In this document: positions 42,683-50,435 of the stretch, one piece after another | Numbering within the stretch: position 1 is the stretch's first letter | Layout: the number at the start of each line of letters is the position of its first letter | Source of the DNA: Mesorhizobium_K sp040049215 | GTDB taxonomy: Bacteria; Pseudomonadota; Alphaproteobacteria; Rhizobiales; Rhizobiaceae | DNA: 64,000 nucleotides | Direction of reading: 5' to 3' | NCBI RefSeq assembly: GCF_040049215.1 | Contig: NZ_JBDZDN010000002.1 | Location: 124,001-188,000, forward strand | Made by a program: the position numbers and the translations under genes | Notes under the pieces: model-generated | The model's input: only the letters and a program-made list of their open reading frames with translations | Told to the model about the DNA's origin: nothing | The model's database searches: none

Positions 42683-44179
42683 ATGCACGAAGGGCTTGTT
42701 CAGGCGGATCGACCGGTCGACATATCGCTGGACAGGTCCGCCGGGTTGCGCATCGCCATCGTCGGCGGCGGCATCAGCGGCATCGCGGCGGCCTGGTACC
42801 TCAAGCGGGCGAAACTCGACAATTTCCTGGTCTTCGAGAGTTCGAGCGAGCCGGGCGGCACCTGGCACGACAACCGCTATCCCGGCGCGGAGGTCGACAT
42901 CGCCTGCCATCTCTACTCATTCTCCTTCAACAGGTACGACTGGACGCAAAGATTCGGCAGCCAAGCGGAGGTGAAACGCTATCTCGAGAAGACGATCGAC
43001 GAATTCGGGCTTCGCTCGCGGTTCCGCTTCGGCGCCACGGTCGTCTCGGCCGCGTGGTCGGACGAGAAGAAGCTCTACACTGTGAGCTTCGCCGACGGCC
43101 GGACCGCGGAGTTCGAAGCCGTCATCTCCTGCGTCGGTTTCCTCAGCGTCCCCGTCATCCCGCCCGGCATCGATCTTGCCGCCTATCCGGGCATCGCCTG
43201 CCATACGGCGCGCTGGCCCGACGACATCAGCCTCGCGGGCAAGCGCGTCGGCGTCATAGGGACCGGCTCGTCGGCCGTGCAGATCGTCCCGGAGGCGGCG
43301 AAGGTCGCGAAGTCGGTCACCATCTTCCAGCGTTCGCCGAACTGGATATTGCCCAAGAAGAACCGGATATTTACCGCCCGACAGCGCACACGCTACCAAA
43401 CCTCGTGGCAGTACCGCTTCAAGGCTTTGAAGGAATTTCTCAGGTACGAATGGGCCAGGATCGGCCGGCCGGAAAGGCTGGGCTCGAAGATCAACCGGCG
43501 TATGCGCACCGCCGCCGAGGCATATCTCAGGCGGTCGCTGGCCGAACGCCCCGACCTCGTCGAGAAACTCCTGCCCGACCATCCGCTCGGCGCCAAGCGC
43601 GCGGTGGCCAGCGGCGACTTCTACGCCGCCGTCCAACAGCCGCACGTCGCGATCGCTCCCGCGGTGGCGCGCATGGACGCCGACGGCCTGATCGACGAAG
43701 AGGGCAACCGCCACGAGCTCGACGTCGTCGTGCTCGCGACCGGCTTCAGCGCCGCGGACTATCTGTCGCGCCTTGAAGTCGTGGGGAGGAACGGTGCCGA
43801 CCTGCACACGGTCTGGAGCGGCGAGCCGGCCGCCTTCCTCGGCTCCTGCGTACCGGGCTTCCCGAATTTCTTCATGCTCGATGGCCCCAACAGCAACAGC
43901 GGCACGCTGCTGTTCATCCTCGAATGCCAGGCGCGCTTCGCCGCCGATTGCCTCGCGGCGATGGTGAGAGCGGGCGGCGCGACGGTCGAGGTCAGGCGCT
44001 CGGCCTTCGACGGCTTCAACCGCCGGGTCCAGGAAAGGCTGGAGAAATCCGTCTACAAGACGACGAGGAACTACTACGCGGCCGCGTCGGGTCGCATCGT
44101 CACGCAATGGCCATTCTCGGCAACGCGGTTCTGGTGGATGACCAGGGCTACACGCCGGTCATCGATGAAGATCGACTGA
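42683..44179 (+). CDS. Flavin-containing monooxygenase (Baeyer-Villiger type)
   Basis: 498 residues. It has an FAD motif IAIVGGGISGIAAAWYL, an NADP motif VGVIGTGSSAVQIVP, and the fingerprint YPGIACHTARWPDD, which matches F-x-G-x3-H-x3-W-P/D of Baeyer-Villiger monooxygenases. VLATGF supplies the second conserved element. Such enzymes insert oxygen next to ketones using NADPH. The substrate is unknown. It is a single gene with the first RiPP-like array converging on its 3' end. Confidence 0.88.
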   Translation: MHEGLVQADRPVDISLDRSAGLRIAIVGGGISGIAAAWYLKRAKLDNFLVFESSSEPGGTWHDNRYPGAEVDIACHLYSFSFNRYDWTQRFGSQAEVKRYLEKTIDEFGLRSRFRFGATVVSAAWSDEKKLYTVSFADGRTAEFEAVISCVGFLSVPVIPPGIDLAAYPGIACHTARWPDDISLAGKRVGVIGTGSSAVQIVPEAAKVAKSVTIFQRSPNWILPKKNRIFTARQRTRYQTSWQYRFKALKEFLRYEWARIGRPERLGSKINRRMRTAAEAYLRRSLAERPDLVEKLLPDHPLGAKRAVASGDFYAAVQQPHVAIAPAVARMDADGLIDEEGNRHELDVVVLATGFSAADYLSRLEVVGRNGADLHTVWSGEPAAFLGSCVPGFPNFFMLDGPNSNSGTLLFILECQARFAADCLAAMVRAGGATVEVRRSAFDGFNRRVQERLEKSVYKTTRNYYAAASGRIVTQWPFSATRFWWMTRATRRSSMKID

Positions 44180-44227
44180 ATCGTCACGCTCTCAAGGAGA
44201 ACGGCGCAGCCTTAACGATTGAAATGG

Positions 44228-44323
44228 CTAGACGCACGCGAAGATCAACGACGGATCGCCTGCGGTGACCTTTGAAAGCACGTCGCGCTTGATCAGCGCG
44301 GGTTTCCTGTATGCCTTCTTCAA
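44228..44323 (-). CDS. RiPP precursor-like peptide, array 1 copy A
   Basis: 31 residues from a TTG whose AAAGGAGGG site is near perfect. It begins MKKAYRKPALIKRDVL and ends SLIFACV. It aligns with the other two copies through K-x-Y-x-K-P-x-L-x-K-R and V-T-A, but its C-terminus is different, shorter in Ser/Pro and contains a Cys. I infer a leader-core precursor with T-A at the end of the leader. Too short for normal gene finding, so expression is unproven. Confidence 0.65.
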   Translation of the reverse strand: MKKAYRKPALIKRDVLSKVTAGDPSLIFACV

Positions 44324-44354
44324 TTGTCCCTCCTTTTTGTGGCCTGGTGCCGGA

Positions 44355-44447
44355 TTACCCGGACATAAGCACCGGCGATGCCGTAGCGACAACCGCCGAC
44401 AGCAGGCTACGTTTCGTCAGCACCGGCTTCTCGTAGGTCTTCTTCAA
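44355..44447 (-). CDS. RiPP precursor-like peptide, array 1 copy B
   Basis: 30 residues from a TTG with the same AAAGGAGGGACAA leader as copy A. It reads MKKTYEKPVLTKRSLLSAV and ends TASPVLMSG. The Y-E-K-P-x-L pattern matches the YxxPxL leader motif bound by RiPP recognition elements in lasso-type systems. It is nearly identical to copy C through residue 25. There is no signal peptide and no acidic residue in the presumed core. Confidence 0.7.
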   Translation of the reverse strand: MKKTYEKPVLTKRSLLSAVVATASPVLMSG

Positions 44448-44495
44448 TTGTCCCTCCTTTGCCTGAGCGAAGACGGCATCCCCGGCCCGGCCGTA

Positions 44496-44588
44496 TTAAC
44501 TGGGCATAGGAACCGGCGATGCGGTAGCGACAACCGTCGACAGCAGACTGCGTTTCGTCAGCACCGGCTTTTCGTAGGTCCTCTTCAC
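44496..44588 (-). CDS. RiPP precursor-like peptide, array 1 copy C
   Basis: 30 residues from a GTG with GGGGAAG upstream. It reads VKRTYEKPVLTKRSLLSTV (initiator Met) and ends TASPVPMPS. It is the first gene of three on the minus strand; the next copies start 141 and 265 bp later. Copies B and C share most codons, so they are recent duplicates. The presumed core is a Ser/Pro/Met-rich 8-10 residues. Confidence 0.7.
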   Translation of the reverse strand: MKRTYEKPVLTKRSLLSTVVATASPVPMPS

Positions 44589-44755
44589 AAGCACTTCCCC
44601 GCTCTCGTGCGAAATATGCGAATCCGAGCATACATCAGTCGCATGGATCCACAAGCCGCACCTCGAATCGCCAGTGTCCATTGCCGGCCAGCGCTCGGTG
44701 CCGCTGTCTAAGCTGAGACATTGACCGCGCCTCCCCTTCCCCTAATCTGGCCACC

Positions 44756-45490
44756 ATGGAAGGCATGACCAAAGCCGAGGTGGACAGGATCGAGGCGAAG
44801 GCGCTGGGGCCTGGCCCGCTTCGCCCGCGCGACGCTGCCACCCTTATCCTGCTCAACCGCAGGGGTGGCGACCTCCACGTGCTGATGGGGCGCCGCCATA
44901 TGCGGCACGCTTTCATGCCGGGCAAGTTCGTCTTTCCCGGCGGCCGCACCGATCCCGCCGACAGCCGCGTCGTCGTGGCGTCGGGATTGCACCCGCACGA
45001 GGAGGCGAAGCTCATGGCCGGCGCCGGTCGCACGAGCCTCGCGCGGGCCCGCGCCATAGCGCTGTCGGCGATCCGCGAAACCTATGAGGAAGCGGGCATG
45101 CTGATCGGCGAGAAGGGTCCGTTCGCCGCCGGCAAGGCCGAGTGGCAGGCCTTCGCCGACCACGGCGTTCGCCCGGCGCTTGCCGGCCTGCGTTTGATTG
45201 CGCGGGCGATCACGCCGCCCGGTCGCGTACGGCGCTTCGACACGCGATTCCTCAGCGCCTGGCGTGGCGACGTCGCCGTCGAGTTGCCCGGGGGCGGACC
45301 GACCAACGAGTTGGAAGAGTTGGTCTGGCTTCCGATCGCGCAAGCAAAACGCGTCGACATTCCCGAAATCACCAGGACCGTGCTCGGCGAGTTGGAAAAA
45401 CGTCTGGCCTGCGATCCAGGGCTCAACCCCGGCGGGCCGGCGCCTTTCTACCGCATGGTCAGAAAACGCTTCGTCCGCGAGATGCTTTGA
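44756..45490 (+). CDS. NUDIX hydrolase
   Basis: 244 residues. The Nudix fold starts at DAATLILLNRRGGDLHVLMGRRH; GKFVFPGGRTD and AIRETYEEAGMLIG supply the catalytic R-E-x2-E-E-x-G. A ~25-residue insert separates the Gly-Gly-Arg part from the helix, as in the NUDT7/NUDT19-like subgroup, which often cleaves CoA. The substrate is not provable here. It lies between the two peptide arrays, on the plus strand. Confidence 0.85.
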   Translation: MEGMTKAEVDRIEAKALGPGPLRPRDAATLILLNRRGGDLHVLMGRRHMRHAFMPGKFVFPGGRTDPADSRVVVASGLHPHEEAKLMAGAGRTSLARARAIALSAIRETYEEAGMLIGEKGPFAAGKAEWQAFADHGVRPALAGLRLIARAITPPGRVRRFDTRFLSAWRGDVAVELPGGGPTNELEELVWLPIAQAKRVDIPEITRTVLGELEKRLACDPGLNPGGPAPFYRMVRKRFVREML

Positions 45491-45505
45491 GCGCGCGGCG
45501 GGCCT

Positions 45506-45829
45506 CTAGATCCGGTCGGCGCTCCCTTCGGGCTGCGGGCCGTCGTATCCTGGCACAATCGCCAAATCCATGATGGACTTGCCTGATCTCAAAGCCATCG
45601 CCCTGGCATATTCCGGGGAGTGATAGCACTCTATCGCCGCGTCGTAGGTTGGAAACTCAATGACAACGACGCGGGACCGCGGCTGGCCTTCCGGATTCTC
45701 GCCCTGACCGCCTCGGGTGAGAAAACGGGCCCCGTATTTGCGGAATGCCGTTGCATTCTCGGCCACGTAAGCCTTGTAGCCCTCCGGGTCCAATACATCG
45801 ACAAAAGCAACCCAATAGCCCTTTGTCAT
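45506..45829 (-). CDS. DUF1330 family protein
   Basis: 107 residues from the ATG at 45829, preceded by GGGGAA. The family pattern is clear: KGYWVAFVDVLDPEGYKAYVAENATAFRKYGARFL, then VVVIEFPTYDAAIECYHSPEYARAMALRSG, a ferredoxin-like dimeric fold related to antibiotic monooxygenase-like proteins. The biochemical role is unknown. Confidence 0.88.
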   Translation of the reverse strand: MTKGYWVAFVDVLDPEGYKAYVAENATAFRKYGARFLTRGGQGENPEGQPRSRVVVIEFPTYDAAIECYHSPEYARAMALRSGKSIMDLAIVPGYDGPQPEGSADRI

Positions 45830-45883
45830 TCGCATTCCCCACAGCGTACGGGCGCCCTCCGGATGGGCGCACGGCACGTAAGC

Positions 45884-46561
45884 TCACTGCGACTCCGCAG
45901 TTAGCTCGCGGACCTCGAAACGCGACAGATTGAGCTGGGTCTTGGCCCGGCCGGTCTGCGCGGCGGCGAGCTCGAAACCCACCAGCGATCCGCCCTCCGG
46001 CGCCATAGCCTCGAACTCGATGACCGGCCGGTCATTCACCTTGAAGGTGATCATGTTGCCTTTCATCACCGCGGACAGCTCGAACTTGTCGCCGGCCGCG
46101 AATTTCCGGCCGCCGGGCAGCGCGGTCCAGGAAACCGGCGTCAGCCATTTGTTGTTCTGCAGCCGCTGCACGCTGTAGATGCCGACCAGCGGGGCGACCT
46201 CGAAGGCATAGTAGTTCTCGAGGTCGACGCCCCAGACGATCAGCCCGACATAGGGCTGCGTCTCGCACACCTCCGCGTCGGTGCAGCGATAGGCCACCGT
46301 ATAGGTGGCGCAGGCGACCGCATTGTCGAAGAAGCCCCACTGGCTGATCGCGCGCTTGACAGTGCCGGGCGGATAGTCGGTCGACAGGCCCTCGCCGTCG
46401 ACGCGCTCCAGCTTGGGATCGATCGCCACGCCCCAGGCGCGGTTGAGCTTGCTAAAATTGTCCTCCATCAGCACCTTGCCGCCCTCGCAGGCGAAAGCCG
46501 CCGCAGGCGCCAGAAAAATGCCCGCGGCCATCGCCGCCGCGCTCAGAAAAGCTCTCACCAT
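45884..46561 (-). CDS. Exported protein of unknown function
   Basis: 225 residues from the ATG at 46561 with GAGAGG upstream. A signal peptide (FLSAAAMAAGIFLAPAAAFA) precedes a Cys-Glu-Gly start. The body has alternating strands with GFFDNAVACATYTVAYRCTDAEVCETQPYVGLIVWG and paired cysteines. This suggests a periplasmic jelly-roll/concanavalin-like fold (as in DUF1080 proteins), although no family was recognised. It is divergent from the glycosyltransferase that opens the second peptide cluster. Confidence 0.7.
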   Translation of the reverse strand: MVRAFLSAAAMAAGIFLAPAAAFACEGGKVLMEDNFSKLNRAWGVAIDPKLERVDGEGLSTDYPPGTVKRAISQWGFFDNAVACATYTVAYRCTDAEVCETQPYVGLIVWGVDLENYYAFEVAPLVGIYSVQRLQNNKWLTPVSWTALPGGRKFAAGDKFELSAVMKGNMITFKVNDRPVIEFEAMAPEGGSLVGFELAAAQTGRAKTQLNLSRFEVRELTAESQ

Positions 46562-46777
46562 ACCCGTCCTCTCACCATGCTCCCGCGCCGCCCTCGCCGT
46601 GGCGCTTTTGCGCCACCATAGCATGTCGGGACGGGACGGATAGTGCGATATCCGCCCCGGACGCCAGAGGAAAACGCCACCCGGTTGGCAGAAGTCATTC
46701 ACTTCTCTATCCAGCGTCAACTATACGATGTTCCGGTTGCCTGGGGCTTGTGGCCACCGGCGCTGAAGGACGGTTGA

Positions 46778-47704
46778 ATGAAGCTGATTGTCGTCACGCC
46801 AGCCGGCCGGGAGCGCTATCTCCGTCTTCTCAGTCATTACGTTCTCGGCAGCCCGGAAGTGTCCGAGTGGCAACTGTGGGACAATTGCCGCACCGAAAGC
46901 GATCGACGGTATTTGCGCGAGCTTGCTGCGACCGATCCACGCTGCAAGATAAAGGAGCTGCCCGGCGCCAACGGCAACCTTGGCATAGTTGGCGATTTTT
47001 TCCGGTTCTGCGACGATCCGGAAGCGCTCTACCTTCGTTTCGATGACGACATCGTCTTTGTCGAGCCCGGCTTCTTCGAGAAGTTCCAGGCGAAAGCCCA
47101 AGCCGCAAAGGGTTCGGCGCTGTGGTTCTCTCCGCTGGTCATAAACAACGTGGTCTGCGCCTCGCTGCTGCAGCACTTCTCGCGGGTCGTCATCAACGGC
47201 CCGATCACCTGCCAGGCCATGTGCCCATATGCATGGGCGTATGCGAGCTTTCCCAAGGCGATGCATCCGGTATTTATCGACGCGGTGCGACAGGGAAGGC
47301 TCGCCGATTTCCGGGTGCCCGACCGGGACATCCGCCTGTCGCGGTTCTCGATCAACGCGATTGCCTTCTTCGGCTCTGACATCGCGCGGCTCGGCGAGCT
47401 CTTCCACCACCACCGGGGCGCCGAGGAGGAATGGTATTCCGTGGTCCTGCCGGCCAAGCTCGACACATGCGGGCGGATTTTTGGCGATCTCATCGTGTCG
47501 CACTTCAGTTTCTACACGCAGGAGCGCAAGCTGCTGCAGACAGGCATACTGGACGCATACTACGGCCTCGCGTCTCTCCCGGTTCCGGATTACGAGAAGC
47601 CCGTGGACCGAAAGCGGCTCAAGGATTTCCTTCGTCCCTGGCGTCGGCCGAAGGTGATCGAGCCGGAATATGCGATTTCGCTGAGAGACAAGCCTGCGGC
47701 ATGA
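46778..47704 (+). CDS. Glycosyltransferase (GT-A-like), upstream of peptide array 2
   Basis: 308 residues, soluble, with AAGGA seven bases before the ATG. The N-terminus MKLIVVTPAGRERYLRLL resembles a GT-A nucleotide-binding start, and LYLRFDDDIVFVEPGFFEKF carries a D-D-D motif for metal-nucleotide binding. GAEEEWYSVVLP later holds acidic residues typical of a catalytic site. No membrane segment is visible. The gene lies 127 bp before three RiPP-like peptide genes on the same strand. I infer that it may glycosylate the peptides or an accessory molecule; direct evidence is absent. Confidence 0.75.
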   Translation: MKLIVVTPAGRERYLRLLSHYVLGSPEVSEWQLWDNCRTESDRRYLRELAATDPRCKIKELPGANGNLGIVGDFFRFCDDPEALYLRFDDDIVFVEPGFFEKFQAKAQAAKGSALWFSPLVINNVVCASLLQHFSRVVINGPITCQAMCPYAWAYASFPKAMHPVFIDAVRQGRLADFRVPDRDIRLSRFSINAIAFFGSDIARLGELFHHHRGAEEEWYSVVLPAKLDTCGRIFGDLIVSHFSFYTQERKLLQTGILDAYYGLASLPVPDYEKPVDRKRLKDFLRPWRRPKVIEPEYAISLRDKPAA

Positions 47705-47831
47705 CCGAGTGACGATATCGGCGGCACTGACGACGTTAATCGGCAGCGGGCAACTTGTCGGCTATTCCATTTCGCGTTGAACGAAGGTAAATGCTGATGG
47801 CATTGTAGCGGGACTCCACGAGGGGATCTGG

Positions 47832-47945
47832 ATGAGAAAGCCATATTCGAAGCCTTCGCTCGACAAGCGAGTGATTCTACCGGCGGTCACCGCGCAGACG
47901 CAGTCCGCGCCGTTCGTGCCGCCGCCGCTGTTACCTGGTGGTTGA
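47832..47945 (+). CDS. RiPP precursor-like peptide, array 2 copy 1
   Basis: 37 residues from an ATG with GAGGGG upstream. It begins MRKPYSKPSLDKRVILPAV, then a Thr/Gln/Ser stretch and SAPFVPPPLLPGG. It is identical to copy 2 over residues 7-32 apart from codon choice. The leader shares K-P-Y-x-K-P-x-L-x-K-R with array 1. The presumed core is Pro-rich with Thr, Ser and Gln and no Asp, Glu or Cys. Confidence 0.75.
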   Translation: MRKPYSKPSLDKRVILPAVTAQTQSAPFVPPPLLPGG

Positions 47946-47955
47946 CGGTTGCTGG

Positions 47956-48120
47956 ACCTGACGTCCGTTCGGAGATTTGGATGAGAAAGCCATATTTGAA
48001 GCCTTCGCTCGACAAGCGAGTGATTCTGCCGGCGGTCACCGCGCAGACGCAGTCCGCGCCGTTCGTGCCGCCGCCATTTTTACCAACCTGACGTCCGTTC
48101 GGAGATTTGGATGAGAAAGC
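47956..48120. repeat. Direct repeat unit of the array 2 peptide genes
   Basis: The segment ACCTGACGTCCGTTCGGAGA up to the leader codons occurs at 47956 and again at 48086, each time joined to a peptide gene. The unit is about 130 bp. Copy 1 lacks the identical upstream half. Codon-level identity is high, so duplication is recent. It is not a CRISPR array: the units are coding and there are no spacers. Confidence 0.75.
47981..48091 (+). CDS. RiPP precursor-like peptide, array 2 copy 2
   Basis: 36 residues from an ATG with GGAG seven bases upstream. It begins MRKPYLKPSLDKRVILPAV and ends SAPFVPPPFLPT. The upstream sequence from 47956 through the start codon is repeated at copy 3 (130-bp period), so the repeat unit contains both the ribosome site and the gene. 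Confidence 0.78.
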   Translation: MRKPYLKPSLDKRVILPAVTAQTQSAPFVPPPFLPT

Positions 48121-48227
48121 CTTATTTGAAGCCTTCGCTCGACAAGCGCGTGATTCTGCCGGCAGTCACCGCGGTGTCACAGTCCGCGCCGTTCGCTCCG
48201 CCGCCGCAGATACCTAGTGTTCCTTGA
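48111..48227 (+). CDS. RiPP precursor-like peptide, array 2 copy 3
   Basis: 38 residues. It begins MRKPYLKPSLDKRVILPAV like copy 2, then V-S-Q replaces Q-T-Q, and the end is SAPFAPPPQIPSVP. The leader is invariant while the core differs from copies 1 and 2, the pattern expected of precursors under selection for product diversity. It is followed 103 bp later by the DUF6065 gene on the same strand. Confidence 0.78.
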   Translation: MRKPYLKPSLDKRVILPAVTAVSQSAPFAPPPQIPSVP

Positions 48228-48329
48228 CATAGTTTAGCTAGGACGGCCTTTGTCAGAAAGTCTGTCGTGACGGGAGCGGATCGCCGGGTAATTCAGCGGG
48301 TCGGTGGTGCTTGAGCAGTTGCGTCGGCA

Positions 48330-49067
48330 ATGGAACTGATCTGCTACGTCATTGAAGACGACGGCGGGTTCGAGATTCGGCCCGCTCCCCATCGGCGTGA
48401 CTGGATGGACGACGCTCATCAGCGGGCGCCATACCGATGTCTGCCGCTCGTCATGGCCAACCGCTATGGCTGGGAAATCCTCTGTCCCGTCAGCTTCACG
48501 GCCATCTGGAACGGCGGACCGTCGCTCGATGGCGTCGTTGTGCTTGAAGACCGAGGCACGACGCCGCCTGCGATCAGTCATTTCGGCGAGGGAATACTGA
48601 CGTTCAGGATGCCGTTGGTGTTCAGGACCGATCCCGGCACCGACCTCATCGTTCAGGGGCCGATCAACCAGCCCAAGGACGCCATCGCCCCTCTGACGGG
48701 CGTCGTCGAGAGCGACTGGGGGCCGTTCAACTTCACCATGAACTGGAAATTCACGCGGCCCAAAACCGCGATTCGCTTCCACAAGGGCGAGCCGTTTTGC
48801 CACCTCACGCTCGCAAGGCGTGGCGCGCTGGAAAGCGTCCGTCCCAGGATCATGCCCATCTCGGCTGACCCGCAACTTGAAGCCGACCACCGCGAATGGG
48901 CCACGGCCCGCAAGAAGTTCAACGACGATCTGAAGGTGCAGGGGTCCGCGGCGAGAAAGGCCGGCTGGCAGAAGCACTACCAGCAGGGCATCGACCTCCA
49001 CGGAAACGAGAAACCGTTCCTCCATTTGACCAAGACAAACCTTCGCCCGTTCGAGCGGAAGAAGTGA
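48330..49067 (+). CDS. DUF6065 family protein
   Basis: 245 residues, soluble. It matches the DUF6065 layout: ELICYVIEDDGGFEIRPAPHRRDWMDD at the start, PLVMANRYGWEILCPVSFTAIWNGG, then NQPKDAIAPLTGVVESDWGPFNFTMNWKFTRP, where the His, Trp and acidic residues look conserved. The function is unknown. Its stop overlaps the GTG of the GT8 gene by 4 bp, so the two are coupled. It follows three RiPP-like peptide genes, making it a candidate modifying enzyme in that system. Confidence 0.85.
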   Translation: MELICYVIEDDGGFEIRPAPHRRDWMDDAHQRAPYRCLPLVMANRYGWEILCPVSFTAIWNGGPSLDGVVVLEDRGTTPPAISHFGEGILTFRMPLVFRTDPGTDLIVQGPINQPKDAIAPLTGVVESDWGPFNFTMNWKFTRPKTAIRFHKGEPFCHLTLARRGALESVRPRIMPISADPQLEADHREWATARKKFNDDLKVQGSAARKAGWQKHYQQGIDLHGNEKPFLHLTKTNLRPFERKK

Positions 49068-50194
49068 ACCTCGACCCGCGTTCTCCCTCTCCGTCGAATG
49101 CCGTCAGCCCTCTCGCGAAGGCGACGCCCGCGCGCAACGCGGTGTGCCTCTGTACGGACCGGAACATGCTCATCCCGGCGCTGTTCGTCGCCGACGCCGT
49201 CCGGTCGAGGGAACCTGCTTCGTCCAACCGCTACGACGTCATCGTCTTCTCCCAAGCCTCAGAAGTGACTGAGACGCACAAGGCTTGGATGCGGGAGCGC
49301 GGCATCATCTTCCGCGACGACATGGACATGGCCCGGCTGTCGGAGGTGAAGCGGTTCTCCGGACGCCTGACCTCGGCCACGCTCATGAAACTCCAATTGG
49401 CCGAACACCTGTCCGGTCAATACGACAGGCTGCTCTACCTCGACAGCGATCTCACCATCCATGGCGATGTCGGCCGGATATTCTCGCTGGACACCGGGCC
49501 ATTCGAAATCGCCGCCGCTCCGTCCGGGCGCATCCTCGTCGACTTGACCGAACAGCAGCGCCGGCAAACCCTTGACCATTTCAAGGCTCTCGGCATGAGC
49601 GAGCCCTACCGCTTCTTCAACAGCGGGGTTCTCTACATCGACGTCGCGAAATGGAACCGGGCTATGCTTGGAGAGCGGGCCCTCGCCTTTATCAGGCAAA
49701 ACCCCGACCTTTGTTTTCTCCCCGACGAGCACGCGCTCAACGCCGTTCTGGATGGAAACATCGCCGAGTTGACGCCCATCTGGAACATGCCTCCCAACAC
49801 CAGGGAGCGACCCTGGGCGGACGACCCTCCCTGTCCCGTCATCGTCCATCATGCCGGCCACGACAAGCCTTGGCGGCGCTACGGATTCCGCAAGAGACTG
49901 TTTCCCGACCGTTCCGCATATCGGCTCTACGAGGCGTTCCTCAGGGACACACCGTGGCCCGACTGGCTCGACCGGCAATGGGGCGCCAGGGATTTTTGGG
50001 CCAGCCTCGCCTGGGAGATGAAGCGTATCTCGCGCAGGCTGCGCGGCAAGCTCGGCGAACCGTCAGCCGCGCAGCGGACGGCCCATCGGGAAGCCGCCCG
50101 CCTCTATTGCGCCGAGACAAAATTCGCCGATGTCGAGCAAGGCATCGTCGAGGGGCGCGACGGCAGGTTCCGCCTCGCGGAAAAGGCAAATTAG
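49064..50194 (+). CDS. Glycosyltransferase family 8 protein
   Basis: 376 residues from a GTG that overlaps the DUF6065 stop (GTGA), with GGAAGAA upstream. The GT8 fold reads AVCLCTDRNMLIPALFVADAV, then YDRLLYLDSDLTIHGDV with the metal-binding D-x-D, RFFNSGVLYIDVAKW, LPDEHALNAVL (second acid) and IVHHAGHDKPWRRYG, the C-terminal metal His. These retaining enzymes use UDP-sugars. Tight coupling to DUF6065 suggests a shared pathway. A longer in-frame opening would lie entirely within DUF6065 and was rejected. Confidence 0.88.
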   Translation: MNLDPRSPSPSNAVSPLAKATPARNAVCLCTDRNMLIPALFVADAVRSREPASSNRYDVIVFSQASEVTETHKAWMRERGIIFRDDMDMARLSEVKRFSGRLTSATLMKLQLAEHLSGQYDRLLYLDSDLTIHGDVGRIFSLDTGPFEIAAAPSGRILVDLTEQQRRQTLDHFKALGMSEPYRFFNSGVLYIDVAKWNRAMLGERALAFIRQNPDLCFLPDEHALNAVLDGNIAELTPIWNMPPNTRERPWADDPPCPVIVHHAGHDKPWRRYGFRKRLFPDRSAYRLYEAFLRDTPWPDWLDRQWGARDFWASLAWEMKRISRRLRGKLGEPSAAQRTAHREAARLYCAETKFADVEQGIVEGRDGRFRLAEKAN

Positions 50195-50435
50195 CGACTC
50201 TGCGTGGCGCGCAAGGGTGCGACGGATCTGGCGAGGCATTGCCGCGAGGGTCGTCGGCGGCCTGTTTGCGTTTCCGGCTTAAGCGACGCCGGCAGCTCGG
50301 CTCCAGAAGGAAAATCCCGCAGCAGCTCCAAATCCGAAACGAAATTCCCCCGCAGAAGAAAAAAGGAAACAGGCAGAGCGTCCATAATTCTATAAATTTA
50401 GTAGGATTTTGGTGAAATTAACGGGGACCATTGCC

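Noticed and set aside
40660..42684. 674-codon minus-strand open frame opposite the metal ATPase
   Set aside because: Antisense to clear P-type ATPase motifs and with no similarity to any protein family I know.
47832..48227. CRISPR array
   Set aside because: The repeats are long, coding and spaced at 130-149 bp with ribosome sites; there are no short spacers or Cas genes.
44228..48227. Classic lasso peptide cluster
   Set aside because: The cores lack the acidic ring residue, and no lasso cyclase, protease or RRE gene is present in the window.
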